From NCBI GenBank assembly GCA_947460225.1, contig CANHHI010000032.1:1-13292 (forward strand): 13,292 nucleotides of DNA, given 5' to 3'. Shown here piece by piece: positions 1-7,677 of this stretch (within the stretch, counting starts at the first letter, position 1; each line of letters begins with the position of its first letter). Below the pieces are notes generated by a model. The model made no database searches. It had not been told where the DNA came from and saw nothing but the letters and a program-made list of their open reading frames with translations. The translations under genes and the position numbers were made by a program. This DNA comes from Flavobacteriales bacterium (lineage in GTDB: Bacteria > Bacteroidota > Bacteroidia > Flavobacteriales_D > CANHHI01).

Positions 1-418
1 CTTTCAAATCGCCCACGTTCCAAGCCGACACAATGTGCCTGCGGCTATCGGGGTCTTTTTGTAATTTGGCAATTAACACACTGATTTGGTCTATGCTTTG
101 CCCATTGGGGGCTTGCCACGAACGCCACTGCTTGCCATACACTGGACCCAAATCGCCGTTTTTATCCGCCCATTCGTCCCATATACTCACGCCATTTTCT
201 TTTAAAAACTGCACGTTTGTACTGCCTTTTAAAAACCACAAAAGCTCATAAACGATAGATTTGGTATGCACTTTTTTGGTGGTTAATAAAGGAAAACCTT
301 GGGCTAAATCCATGCGCATTTGGTAACCAAACGTGCTCAAAGTACCCGTGCCAGTTCTATCTTGCTTGGGCTTGCCATTTGCTAAGACGTGCTTTAAAAG
401 GTCTAAATAAATTTTCAT
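1..418 (-). CDS. thyA: Thymidylate synthase, N-terminal 139 residues (runs off the left edge)
   Basis: Converts dUMP to dTMP in the cytoplasm using 5,10-methylenetetrahydrofolate as methyl donor and reductant. The ATG at 418 gives a protein that aligns without gaps to E. coli ThyA numbering. It has the DRTGTGT phosphate-loop motif with Arg21, Glu58, the WDEWAD block at 80-85, GPVYGKQWR at 91-99, and DPDSRRHIVSAWNVGDL at 122-138 with the Arg126/Arg127 pair that binds dUMP phosphate across the dimer. The catalytic Cys (E. coli 146) would lie about seven codons beyond the window. The family is usually about 264 residues, so roughly half is visible and nothing suggests damage. The start lies 3 bp after the stop of the S41 protease gene, so it is the visible last gene of the kdsA operon. 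Its substrate dUMP is the product of the dCMP deaminase two genes upstream. Confidence 0.97.
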   Translation of the reverse strand, partial: MKIYLDLLKHVLANGKPKQDRTGTGTLSTFGYQMRMDLAQGFPLLTTKKVHTKSIVYELLWFLKGSTNVQFLKENGVSIWDEWADKNGDLGPVYGKQWRSWQAPNGQSIDQISVLIAKLQKDPDSRRHIVSAWNVGDLK

Positions 419-421
419 CGC

Positions 422-2029
422 TTATTCTTTTACACTTTTTAAGATTTTATCGTAGTCCGAAAAGGTTTCTGCCGCTTTTTGAATCCAAGTATCCTCTTTG
501 GCTAATATTTTTTCAAAAATATAGGTATTGGGATACAGATAACTGCCCAAATAGGCTTTAAGCCACAGTTTAATTTCTTTTTGTTCTTTGGCGTTGATTT
601 TGGACAGCGAAATATCGTGTTTTTGGGCATGTTTTGCCAAATCCTGCCAAACAGACTCTTGAACTACAAAATGATGCTCAAAATCTTGCACATTTTTAAA
701 TGGAAAAGAAAATTTTTCACGCTCCGCCAAAGCAAAGGCAAAATCACCCAAAAGGCGTTTTTGTTGCAAGGCTTGCCAAGCCTTTCCGTAGCCCAAAGTG
801 GTGTCTAAGGCAATAAATACATCGGGTAAAATGCCTCCTGCACCATATACTTTTCGCCCAGCCTTGGTTTTATACACCAAACTGTCGTTTTTGAGCATGC
901 TATCGGCAAGGAAAAACTCTCCACGCTCGTAGCGTGCCCAAGCATCGTCTTTTTTGTGGTAAGGTTTTTGGATAGACCTGCCCGAAGGCGTAAAATATCT
1001 AGCCGTGGTGAGCCTCAGCCCACTGCCGTCCGAAAAATCAAACGATTCCTGCACCAAACCCTTGCCAAAAGAACGCCTGCCAACGACCACGCCACGGTCG
1101 TAGTCCTGCAAAGCACCTGCTAAAATTTCACTGGCAGAAGCAGAATTTTGGTTCATCATCACCACCAAAGGCACATTTTCCAATTTACCTTGTTTATCGG
1201 CGTAATACTCTCTTCTGGGATTGTGTTTGCCTTCGGTGTAGAGCAATAAACTGCCAACAGGCAAAATTTCATCTAGCATAGACAAAACTGCACGCAAAAG
1301 CCCTCCCCCATTGTCTCTCAAATCTATGATGAATTGTTTGGCACCCTCAGCTTGTAAATCTTGCACGGCTTGCATAAACTCTTGATACGTTCTGTCGCCA
1401 AAGGCGTTCAAACGCAAATAGCCTGTTTGCTTATCGTACATAAAAGCCGAAGACAGGGTCGGAATTTGCACTTCGCCACGCACCACAGAAATCGGTAAAG
1501 TTTCCCCATTAGACTTGCGAAATATGCTCAATTGTACACGTGTGCCTTTCTTGCCTTTGAGCAAAGTTTTGACGCTATCCACCTGCAACCACTTGCCTGT
1601 TACAAGCGTGGTATCCGCTTTTAAAATTCTATCCCCACGCAACAAACCAGCCATTTTAGCAGGTCCATCGGGCAAAATAGACACCGCCACAAGCGTATCT
1701 TGCAAAATGGCGTATTGTATGCCAATGCCATAAAACTCGCCACGCAAAACTTCCTCAGAGGCTTGCATGGTAATAGGTTCTAAGTAATAGCTATGCGGGT
1801 CTAGTTGTTCTAAAATATTTTGAATGGCGTTTTTTTCCAGCGTATCCACGCTCACACTATCCACATAACGTTGTTGAATGATATGCAACATTTTATCCAA
1901 TTTGCCTTGTGCATTGTAATAATACACGTTTTCACCACTGTGAATGCCGATGTAAAAACCGAGCACAAAAATAGATAAAACAGCAAAGGCTACCCAAAAA
2001 AACCGCTTTAACTGACGCAAAAGTTCCAT
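422..2029 (-). CDS. Membrane-anchored S41 family (C-terminal processing) peptidase with PDZ domain
   Basis: A 535-residue Ctp-type serine protease. Residues about 10-28 form one hydrophobic N-terminal segment after a basic start (RQLKR), an uncleaved signal anchor that would put the rest in the periplasm. Residues about 40-90 are a helical N-terminal part. A PDZ domain spans about 92-175, with the GIGI carboxylate-binding loop at 101-104 and GPAKMAGLLRGDRI. The S41 catalytic domain follows: IDLRDNGGG at 235-243, NQNSASASEI at 293-302 and SFGKG at 320-324. Aligned with E. coli Prc spacing, the Ser-Lys dyad is Ser298 and Lys323. A roughly 110-residue helical tail (about 425-535) follows the catalytic domain. 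Known relatives trim or degrade envelope proteins from their C-terminus; the substrate here is unknown. It lies 5 bp after the dCMP deaminase gene and 3 bp before thyA, so it is co-transcribed with pyrimidine genes without an obvious functional link. Confidence 0.95.
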   Translation of the reverse strand: MELLRQLKRFFWVAFAVLSIFVLGFYIGIHSGENVYYYNAQGKLDKMLHIIQQRYVDSVSVDTLEKNAIQNILEQLDPHSYYLEPITMQASEEVLRGEFYGIGIQYAILQDTLVAVSILPDGPAKMAGLLRGDRILKADTTLVTGKWLQVDSVKTLLKGKKGTRVQLSIFRKSNGETLPISVVRGEVQIPTLSSAFMYDKQTGYLRLNAFGDRTYQEFMQAVQDLQAEGAKQFIIDLRDNGGGLLRAVLSMLDEILPVGSLLLYTEGKHNPRREYYADKQGKLENVPLVVMMNQNSASASEILAGALQDYDRGVVVGRRSFGKGLVQESFDFSDGSGLRLTTARYFTPSGRSIQKPYHKKDDAWARYERGEFFLADSMLKNDSLVYKTKAGRKVYGAGGILPDVFIALDTTLGYGKAWQALQQKRLLGDFAFALAEREKFSFPFKNVQDFEHHFVVQESVWQDLAKHAQKHDISLSKINAKEQKEIKLWLKAYLGSYLYPNTYIFEKILAKEDTWIQKAAETFSDYDKILKSVKE

Positions 2030-2034
2030 AAATT

Positions 2035-2469
2035 TTAATCTAAATCTTCAATTTGTACAATGTTTATTTTTGCGCCCTGCAAAAACTCCAAACCCTCTTC
2101 ATCTCTGTATTTTTCTTGAAAAACAAGTCTTGTAATGCCACTTTGCAAAATCAATTTGGCGCAGTCTCTACATGGAGAAAGTGTGATATACAGGGTGGCA
2201 TTTTGAGCTGCATTGCCTGTTCTGGCAAGTTTTGTGATGGCATTGGCTTCGGCGTGCAATACATACCAAAAAGTTTGCCCTTCTTCATTTTCACAAACAT
2301 TGGAAAAACCCGTGGGCGTGCCATTGTAGCCATCGGAAATAATCACTTTGTCTTTGACTAAAATCGCCCCCACTTGCTTGCGCACACAATGCGAAAGTTT
2401 TGCCCATTCACGTGCCATGCGCAAATAAGCCTTGTCGTAACGCAACTGCTTTTCCTCTGGGTTCATCAT
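2035..2469 (-). CDS. dCMP deaminase (zinc-dependent deoxycytidylate deaminase)
   Basis: A 144-residue cytidine/deoxycytidylate deaminase-fold enzyme that converts dCMP to dUMP, feeding thymidylate synthase. The zinc site is complete: HAE at 72-74 (His72 ligand, Glu74 proton shuttle) and PCRDC at 99-103 (Cys100 and Cys103 ligands). The block GYNGTPTGF (47-55) and the N-terminal RYDKAYLRMAREWAKLS are characteristic of the dCMP deaminase branch (ComEB-like) rather than of CDA or tRNA-adenosine deaminases. Length matches the short bacterial form. Two Met codons start the frame (2469 and 2466). The start lies 3 bp after the kdsA stop, and the stop lies 5 bp before the S41 gene, so translation is probably coupled. 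The nearby thyA supports the dCMP to dUMP to dTMP route. Whether it has the allosteric dCTP/dTTP control of larger family members cannot be read from the sequence. Confidence 0.93.
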   Translation of the reverse strand: MMNPEEKQLRYDKAYLRMAREWAKLSHCVRKQVGAILVKDKVIISDGYNGTPTGFSNVCENEEGQTFWYVLHAEANAITKLARTGNAAQNATLYITLSPCRDCAKLILQSGITRLVFQEKYRDEEGLEFLQGAKINIVQIEDLD

Positions 2470-2472
2470 ATT

Positions 2473-3291
2473 TTAAACAATAGCCCTACGCACTTTGATC
2501 AATTTTTCCAACAAAGGCTCCAATTTATCCAAAGAGAGCATGTTTGCCCCGTCTGATTTAGCCAATTCGGGATTGGGATGGGTTTCCAAAAAAATACCGT
2601 CCACACCCACAGCAATACTCGCCTTGGCAATGGTTTCTATTAAATTGGGCAATCCGCCTGTAACCCCTGAGGTTTGGTTGGGTTGTTGCAAACTGTGGGT
2701 AACGTCCATCACCGTAGGCGCAAAGGCACGCATGGTGGGAATTCCCCTAAAATCCACCACCAAATCGGTGTAGCCAAACATAGAACCACGCTCAGTGAGC
2801 CACACTTTATCATTGCCCGAATCTTTGACTTTCTGCACGGCAAACTGCATGGATTCTGGGTTTACAAATTGTCCTTTTTTGATGTTCACCACTTTTTGGG
2901 TTTTTGCCGCCGCAATGAGCAAATCCGTTTGGCGACACAAAAAAGCGGGAATTTGCAAAACGTCCACGTACTGGGCTGCCAAAGCGCATTCTTCAGCGGT
3001 GTGCACGTCTGTAAGCACAGGCAAGTGGTATTTTTCCTGCACCGCTTTGATATAAGACAAAGCCAGTTCATCGCCGATACCTGTAAAAGAGTCCACCCGA
3101 GAGCGGTTTGCTTTGCGGTAAGAAGACTTGAAAATATAAGGAATTTCAAATTGGGTGCAAAGTGCGCTGACTTTTTCAGCCACCTCAAAAAGCAAATCTT
3201 TGCTTTCCACCACACAAGGTCCAGCAATGAGGAAAAAATTATTTTTATCCACAAAGCGGATATGAGGCAAATGGGTTAAAGAAGCATTCAT
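2473..3291 (-). CDS. kdsA: 3-deoxy-8-phosphooctulonate synthase (KDO-8-phosphate synthase)
   Basis: Condenses phosphoenolpyruvate with arabinose 5-phosphate to KDO-8-phosphate, the precursor of the KDO sugar of the LPS inner core; cytoplasmic TIM barrel. From the ATG at 3291 it is 272 residues. Visible family blocks are NFFLIAGPCVVES, FKSSYRKANRSR, VLTDVHT, LQIPAFLCRQTDLL, NIKKGQF, LTERG, DVTHSLQQP and ETHPNPELAKSDG. The Cys in AGPCV (Cys26), His199, Glu236 and Asp247 match the four metal ligands of the Aquifex enzyme, so this is the metal-dependent class; E. coli KdsA has Asn at the Cys position. A GTG six bases upstream (3297) is also in frame, but it overlaps a TAnnTTTG promoter box, and the family usually begins shortly before the NFFL block, so the ATG is preferred. 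First gene of the four-gene minus-strand operon. Confidence 0.96.
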   Translation of the reverse strand: MNASLTHLPHIRFVDKNNFFLIAGPCVVESKDLLFEVAEKVSALCTQFEIPYIFKSSYRKANRSRVDSFTGIGDELALSYIKAVQEKYHLPVLTDVHTAEECALAAQYVDVLQIPAFLCRQTDLLIAAAKTQKVVNIKKGQFVNPESMQFAVQKVKDSGNDKVWLTERGSMFGYTDLVVDFRGIPTMRAFAPTVMDVTHSLQQPNQTSGVTGGLPNLIETIAKASIAVGVDGIFLETHPNPELAKSDGANMLSLDKLEPLLEKLIKVRRAIV

Positions 3292-3296
3292 ACGCA

Positions 3297-3304
3297 CAAA
3301 GGTA
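3297..3304 (-). promoter_or_regulatory. Candidate Bacteroidota -7 promoter box for the kdsA operon
   Basis: The minus strand reads TACCTTTG, an exact fit to the Bacteroidota TAnnTTTG -7 consensus, followed by five bases (TGCGT) and the ATG of kdsA at 3291. No clear TTG-type -33 element is seen at the usual distance upstream. If used, transcription would begin at or next to the start codon, giving a nearly leaderless mRNA, and the upstream GTG would not be transcribed as a codon. Motif match only. Confidence 0.45.
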
Positions 3305-3325
3305 GAAAAAAAGCAAATAATTTAC

Positions 3326-3333
3326 TATTTTAG
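3326..3333 (+). promoter_or_regulatory. Candidate -7 promoter box for the DUF5686 gene
   Basis: TATTTTAG on the plus strand resembles the TAnnTTTG consensus with one mismatch and lies 11 bases before the ATG at 3345. The same TAnnTTAG variant occurs ahead of the metal-efflux operon at 7678-7685. It sits within the 53-bp divergent gap, about where the -33 region of the opposing kdsA promoter would fall. No -33 element was recognised. Confidence 0.3.
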
Positions 3334-3344
3334 CAGAAAATTTC

Positions 3345-5615
3345 ATGCGATTTAAACCTGCACTGCTTTGTATTTGCCACTTGGCGTTTTGTTTCTTGCA
3401 AGCACAAGAAACAGAAAAGAATATTTTGCTAGACGGTATTGTGATTAAACCGAAAAAGCCCCGAGAAAATCCTGCGGCAAAAATTATAGAAAAAGCCCTT
3501 GTTTTTCGCAAAATAAATTTATTGAAAACCCAAAACTTTATTGCCTCCGTTTACGCAAAAAGCAAAGCGGAAATCACCCAAAAACCAGACACCGTAAAAA
3601 TGCTGGGTATCAACGTGAGTGCGATGATTCCAAACTTAGGCATTGCCTATCTTTCGGAGTCTATTGCGGTGCTGCATTACCAACACAATCCCAAGTGCAT
3701 CAAAGAAGAGATGATTGCAAGCAAAGCCTCTGGCATTAGGGATTTATACAGTTTAAACCGCATTCAAGAAGGCGTTTTTAATTTGTACGACAACCGCATT
3801 TATGCAGAAACTTTTTCAAAGCGGTATTTTGTGTCGCCTTTGGCGGAAGATTGTTTTTTGTATTATCAGTATGACAATTTAGAAATAAGCAGTCAAGGCA
3901 AAGACACCACGTATCAACTGGATTTTGTGGGTAAACGCAAAACAGACGCTGTGTTTGGCGGAACGATTTGGCTACATGGCAAAGATTTTCAAATTCAAAA
4001 AGTGCGCCTGCGCCTAGATGCCTCTGCTGGACTGGCTTTTATTGACAGTTTGACTTTGTGGCAAAATTATGAAAAACTGGCAAACGAGGTGTTTTTTCCC
4101 ACCACCCAAGATGGCAAAGGCAGTTTTTCATGGCTCGGCGTGAAAGGGATTTTTCAAGCCAGCACAAGGTATCACAACGTGGAACTGGTGCAAACATTTC
4201 CCAGCAAAACTTTCAATGGGGAAACTTTTAGCGTGGAGGAAACGGCTTTGCAAAACAATGATTTTTGGCAATCACAACGCAAAGACAGTCTCAAATTGAG
4301 CGAAAAAGAGAAAGATTTTTACTGGCGTTATGAAATGGCGGAGGAATATTTTAAATCCGATGAATACTTAGACAACACCGATCGCAAAGACAATGCTTTT
4401 TCTGTGGAACATTTGGCAAGAAATGGGTATCATTACCAAATCACCAAAAAACAAACAGCATTCGGACTGAAAAAATTGCGCTCCCTGCTTGGCTATAATC
4501 CCATAGAAGGCTATGTGTTGCAGGCAAATCCATATCTGAAAATTTGGCAAAAAGACAATGAAAATTTGTTTACCCTGTATCAAGCCAATACACGTTTGGG
4601 CGTTTTTGACAAAAGCCCTACGTTTTACGGCAATTTTAAAATCGCTCAAAATATGGGCAAAATCTTGCCCAGTATTTGGTGGTTTGATGTGGGCTATTCT
4701 GTTTTTGCCATTGCCCAAAACAATGGCGTTGCCGAAGACGTGAGTAGTTTGTATAACTTGCTTTACAAAGAAAATCCTGTGCCTTTATACGCCAAAGGTT
4801 TCGTGCAACAAGGTTTTTTCAAGGAATGGTTTAATGGTTTTTTTACGCAAAGCCAAGTAGAATATTTTTTTCAGCGGGAACGCTTGCAAAATAGATACAA
4901 TAACAGCTGGCTTTTCCCAAAGAAAGATTTTGCCCCCAATGACCCCACAACAGATAAAATATACAGCAATGGGCTTACCTTGCATTTGGATTTAGTGTAT
5001 CGCATAGGGCAACGCTATGAACGCTATGGCAATGAACGCTGGGTGCATGAACAAAAATACCCAAGCATTCACCTTCAATACAAAGGTGCTTTGTTTGGCG
5101 ATGAAAACGCCAGCCGTTGGGATTACCTGAGCGCACGCATTGCCCATCAATTTGATTTTCGGACTATTGGCGTGATGCAATTGAGTGCAAGTTATGGCAT
5201 TTTTACCAATGCCCTGCGTGTCAATGCGTATGATTACCACAGTTTTCCCTCTGGGCTAAATACTATTTTTAAAACACAAAAAAACGATGATTTTTTTAAC
5301 CAATACGCCAAGAATTGGCAGGACGATTTTTTGATGCTCCCCTACAACTTTATGGTATTGGGGCAACACAGCACTTGGCACGTACGTCAGGATTTGAAAA
5401 CTTTTTTGTGGAATAGAATTTTGTGGTGGCGCAATTTTACCCCACATTGGCATTTTGGCTACAATGGCTTATGGTCTAGCGAAAGAGGCGTGTATCACGA
5501 GTTTTATTTTGGGTTTTATAAAATATTTCGTGTTTTGGAAATCAATGTGGCAACTAGTTTATATGCGGGCAAATGGCAAAACCCACAAGTTAAATTAAAA
5601 ATAGCCCTGCCTTAA
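3345..5615 (+). CDS. DUF5686 family outer-membrane-type protein lacking the N-terminal carboxypeptidase-regulatory-like domain
   Basis: A 756-residue secreted protein of unknown function. Residues 1-20 are a signal peptide with likely cleavage at LQA|QE. Family blocks follow in order: VIKPKK (33-38), KIIEKAL, YLSESIAVLHY from 102, EEMIASKASGI (121-131), NLYDNRIY from 146, FVSPLAED (162-169), LDFVGKRKTDAVFGGTIW up to about 209. The long C-terminal part is rich in alternating aromatic and polar residues and ends KLKIALP, which suggests a beta-barrel in the outer membrane. Most relatives known to me carry a CarboxypepD_reg-like beta-sandwich before the VxxKPKK strand and exceed 800 residues; here only its last strand survives, directly after the signal peptide. 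Divergent from kdsA and followed after 51 bp by the nuclease gene. Family assignment is firm; the role (envelope biogenesis or surface transport have been imagined) is not established. Confidence 0.85.
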   Translation: MRFKPALLCICHLAFCFLQAQETEKNILLDGIVIKPKKPRENPAAKIIEKALVFRKINLLKTQNFIASVYAKSKAEITQKPDTVKMLGINVSAMIPNLGIAYLSESIAVLHYQHNPKCIKEEMIASKASGIRDLYSLNRIQEGVFNLYDNRIYAETFSKRYFVSPLAEDCFLYYQYDNLEISSQGKDTTYQLDFVGKRKTDAVFGGTIWLHGKDFQIQKVRLRLDASAGLAFIDSLTLWQNYEKLANEVFFPTTQDGKGSFSWLGVKGIFQASTRYHNVELVQTFPSKTFNGETFSVEETALQNNDFWQSQRKDSLKLSEKEKDFYWRYEMAEEYFKSDEYLDNTDRKDNAFSVEHLARNGYHYQITKKQTAFGLKKLRSLLGYNPIEGYVLQANPYLKIWQKDNENLFTLYQANTRLGVFDKSPTFYGNFKIAQNMGKILPSIWWFDVGYSVFAIAQNNGVAEDVSSLYNLLYKENPVPLYAKGFVQQGFFKEWFNGFFTQSQVEYFFQRERLQNRYNNSWLFPKKDFAPNDPTTDKIYSNGLTLHLDLVYRIGQRYERYGNERWVHEQKYPSIHLQYKGALFGDENASRWDYLSARIAHQFDFRTIGVMQLSASYGIFTNALRVNAYDYHSFPSGLNTIFKTQKNDDFFNQYAKNWQDDFLMLPYNFMVLGQHSTWHVRQDLKTFLWNRILWWRNFTPHWHFGYNGLWSSERGVYHEFYFGFYKIFRVLEINVATSLYAGKWQNPQVKLKIALP

Positions 5616-5666
5616 ACATGGATTTATGAAATTATTTTTTTAATTTTACAACCGAAATTATTCAGC

Positions 5667-6251
5667 ATGAAGCGTATTCGTTTGCAAATTAGTGGTTTGT
5701 CTTCTCATTTTCAGGATAGAACATCTGTATTTGTGGTTATTTTGGACGCAGACGGTTTTGATAAAAAAATGCCCATTCGCATTGGCGAAACGGAAGCACA
5801 GGCTATTGCCGTTCATACTGAAGGCATAGAAATTGCAAGACCCCTTACCCATGAACTCCTGGTTGATGTGATTATGAGTTTGGGCGCAGAGATTGTAGAA
5901 ATAGAAATTTACAAGCTGGAACAAGAAATTTTTTACACCAAATTGCTTTTGGAACAAACCGACGGCGAACAGGTGGAAGTGGAATGCAGAGCCTCTGATG
6001 CTTTGACCATTGCAGCCATTATTGACTGCCCTATTTATGCGCAAGAAGAAGTGCTACTCGCTGCATCGGTTGATGCCTTGCACATAGATGCTTTTTTGCA
6101 TGAATACGATGCCAAAGATCAGTTTTACGGCATGGGCGTAGGCGATTTAGAAAAGCGTCTGCAAAAGGCTGTGAAAGTTGAAGATTATGAAATGGCGGCA
6201 AATATTCGAGACCGAATAAAAGCCATCAAGCAACAAGAAGAAAATTCCTAA
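5667..6251 (+). CDS. Bifunctional nuclease family protein (DUF151) with C-terminal UVR motif
   Basis: A 194-residue protein. Residues about 18-135 form the DUF151 (DNase-RNase) domain, recognised by MPIRIGETEAQAIA (35-48), RPLTHELL (58-65), the paired E-rich strands around 75-105, CRASDALTIA (107-116) and CPIYAQEEVL (121-130). Residues about 159-186 form a UvrB/UvrC motif of the type L-x3-L-x2-A-x4-DYEMAAxxRDxI, a helical hairpin that mediates protein-protein contact in UvrB-UvrC and in Clp adaptors. Family members from plants and bacteria have been reported to cleave DNA and RNA, but the in vivo role in Bacteroidota is poorly defined. No signal peptide, so cytoplasmic. It lies 31 bp before the nucleoside transporter gene on the same strand and is probably co-transcribed with it, which points to nucleic-acid or nucleotide turnover. 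Confidence 0.9.
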   Translation: MKRIRLQISGLSSHFQDRTSVFVVILDADGFDKKMPIRIGETEAQAIAVHTEGIEIARPLTHELLVDVIMSLGAEIVEIEIYKLEQEIFYTKLLLEQTDGEQVEVECRASDALTIAAIIDCPIYAQEEVLLAASVDALHIDAFLHEYDAKDQFYGMGVGDLEKRLQKAVKVEDYEMAANIRDRIKAIKQQEENS

Positions 6252-6282
6252 AATCCCACGAAATCTCCCTGTATTTTATATC

Positions 6283-7635
6283 ATGAAAAAAAACGTATTT
6301 CTTATTTGCACGCTATTTGCTTTGCTGTGCTATTTGACCCTATCTAATGATATTTGGTCGGTGTTAAGAGGAGGCTTTGGCTTCCTCGTTTTTATTGGTA
6401 TTGCTTGGCTATTTAGTGAAAACAAAAAAAAGGTCAATTGGCAATTCGTACTTTCAGGCGTTTTGTTGCAAATCGCTGTAGGTTTATTGGTTTTAAGGGT
6501 GGAGGCGTTTGGGTATTTTTTTCAAAAGGCTTCTTCGGTGTTTGTAAAAATTATTTCTTTTTCAAGACACGGCTCTAACTTTTTATTCGCCTCCTTTTCC
6601 TCTGGGCAAATTGAAAGTCCGCTGGTTAATTTTGCCTTCGTTATTTTGCCAACCATATTATTTTTCTCCGCTTTTTCAAGCGTGTTGTATTATTTTGGCA
6701 TCTTGCAAAAAATCGTTTACGTGATGGCTTGGGGCATGAAAAAATTGCTGAGACTGTCTGGTTCAGAGGCTTTGTCGGTGGCTGGCAATATATTTTTGGG
6801 ACAAACCGAAGCACCTTTGCTGGTAAAACCTTATTTGCCACAAATGACCCGCAGTGAGCTGATGACCTTAATGACAGGTGGCATGGCAACAATTGCAGGT
6901 GGCGTTATGGCGGCTTACGTAAATTACCTAGGCGGAGACGACCCTGTGGCGCAGGCAAAATTTGCCAAACACCTTTTGGCAGCTAGTTTTATGAATGCGC
7001 CTGCGGCAATATTTATTTCAAAAATTTTGGTGCCTCAGCAAGAAACCATTTCCGAAGATATGCACGTAAGCCACGAAAAAATAGGTGGCAACCTTTTGGA
7101 ATCCATTGCCAATGGCACAAGCGACGGCTTGAAATTAGCAGTAAATGTTGGGGCGATGCTTTTGGTGTTTACCGCACTGATGGCTTTTTTAAATGAATTT
7201 GTTTTGATGGGATTTATTGGCAAATACACGGGTTTGAATGCTTTGGTGGCGGCACATACGCACTACAATAGTTTTTCTTTGGAATTTATTTTGGGTTATG
7301 TTTTCGCACCTTTGAGTTATCTCATGGGCGTGGCTAGCGAAGATATTTTCTTGGTGGGACAACTCTTGGGCAAAAAAACCATCATCAACGAGTTTGTGGC
7401 TTACATGGATTTAAGCAAGATGATACCTCAATTTAAAAGCGAAAAATCTTTGATTATAAGCACGTATGCTTTGTGTGGATTCTCTAATTTTGCGTCTATT
7501 GGCATACAAATTGGTGGCATGAGCACACTTGCCCCAGGTAAAAGGCTAACGCTTAGTCAGCTTGGATTTAAAGCACTTTTGGGCGCATCATTGGCTTGTT
7601 TGAGTACGGGCTTGTTGGCGGGTATGTTGATATAA
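6283..7635 (+). CDS. Concentrative nucleoside transporter (CNT/NupC family)
   Basis: A 450-residue polytopic inner-membrane symporter that imports nucleosides with Na+ or H+. CNT signatures are intact: GQTEAPLLVKPYLPQMTRSE (173-192) with Gln174-Thr175-Glu176 in the nucleoside-binding hairpin, MTGGMATIAGGVMAAYV (197-213), INEFVAYMDLS (368-378) with Glu370 matching the conserved Glu of Vibrio CNT, and CGFSNFASIGIQIGG (398-412) with Asn402 and Ser405 matching its Asn/Ser substrate contacts. Length is slightly above NupC (about 400) because of two hydrophobic segments at residues 5-20 and 30-44 before the first conserved helices. It follows the DUF151 nuclease gene closely and lies near the thyA/dCMP deaminase operon, consistent with nucleoside salvage. 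Ion and base preference cannot be decided from sequence alone. Confidence 0.95.
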   Translation: MKKNVFLICTLFALLCYLTLSNDIWSVLRGGFGFLVFIGIAWLFSENKKKVNWQFVLSGVLLQIAVGLLVLRVEAFGYFFQKASSVFVKIISFSRHGSNFLFASFSSGQIESPLVNFAFVILPTILFFSAFSSVLYYFGILQKIVYVMAWGMKKLLRLSGSEALSVAGNIFLGQTEAPLLVKPYLPQMTRSELMTLMTGGMATIAGGVMAAYVNYLGGDDPVAQAKFAKHLLAASFMNAPAAIFISKILVPQQETISEDMHVSHEKIGGNLLESIANGTSDGLKLAVNVGAMLLVFTALMAFLNEFVLMGFIGKYTGLNALVAAHTHYNSFSLEFILGYVFAPLSYLMGVASEDIFLVGQLLGKKTIINEFVAYMDLSKMIPQFKSEKSLIISTYALCGFSNFASIGIQIGGMSTLAPGKRLTLSQLGFKALLGASLACLSTGLLAGMLI

Positions 7636-7642
7636 TAAATTC

Positions 7643-7655
7643 TGTAAATTTTACA
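7643..7655. promoter_or_regulatory. 13-bp perfect palindrome, candidate operator of the metal-efflux operon
   Basis: TGTAAA-T-TTTACA: two 6-bp arms that are exact inverted copies around a single central T. It lies in the 65-bp gap between the nucleoside transporter and the RND gene, 22 bp before the -7-like box at 7678, which is where a -33 element would be expected and where no TTG is seen. That placement suits a dimeric regulator (ArsR, MerR, Fur or BlaI/CopY type), but the regulator is not encoded in this window. AT-rich palindromes can arise by chance in such gaps. Confidence 0.35.
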
Positions 7656-7677
7656 AAAAATATATCTATAAATTCGC

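Noticed and set aside
2674..3279. A 201-codon open frame on the plus strand opposite kdsA
   Set aside because: It lies wholly antisense to a well-conserved enzyme gene, shows no recognisable protein features, and is rich in His, Phe and Arg as expected from a shadow frame.
3292..3297. In-frame GTG start for KdsA two codons upstream of the ATG
   Set aside because: It overlaps an exact TAnnTTTG promoter box, and the ATG start gives the N-terminal length usual for the family.
5629..5646. AT-only inverted repeat (AAATTA, six T, TAATTT) between the DUF5686 and nuclease genes
   Set aside because: It has no GC pairs, so it would be a very weak hairpin, not a convincing terminator. Such repeats are expected by chance in an AT-rich gap; no operator role can be supported.
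7627..7636. TTGATA followed by TATAAT-like bases as a sigma70-type promoter
   Set aside because: The two hexamers are not at the 16-18 bp spacing and overlap the end of the transporter gene; Bacteroidota do not use the E. coli consensus.
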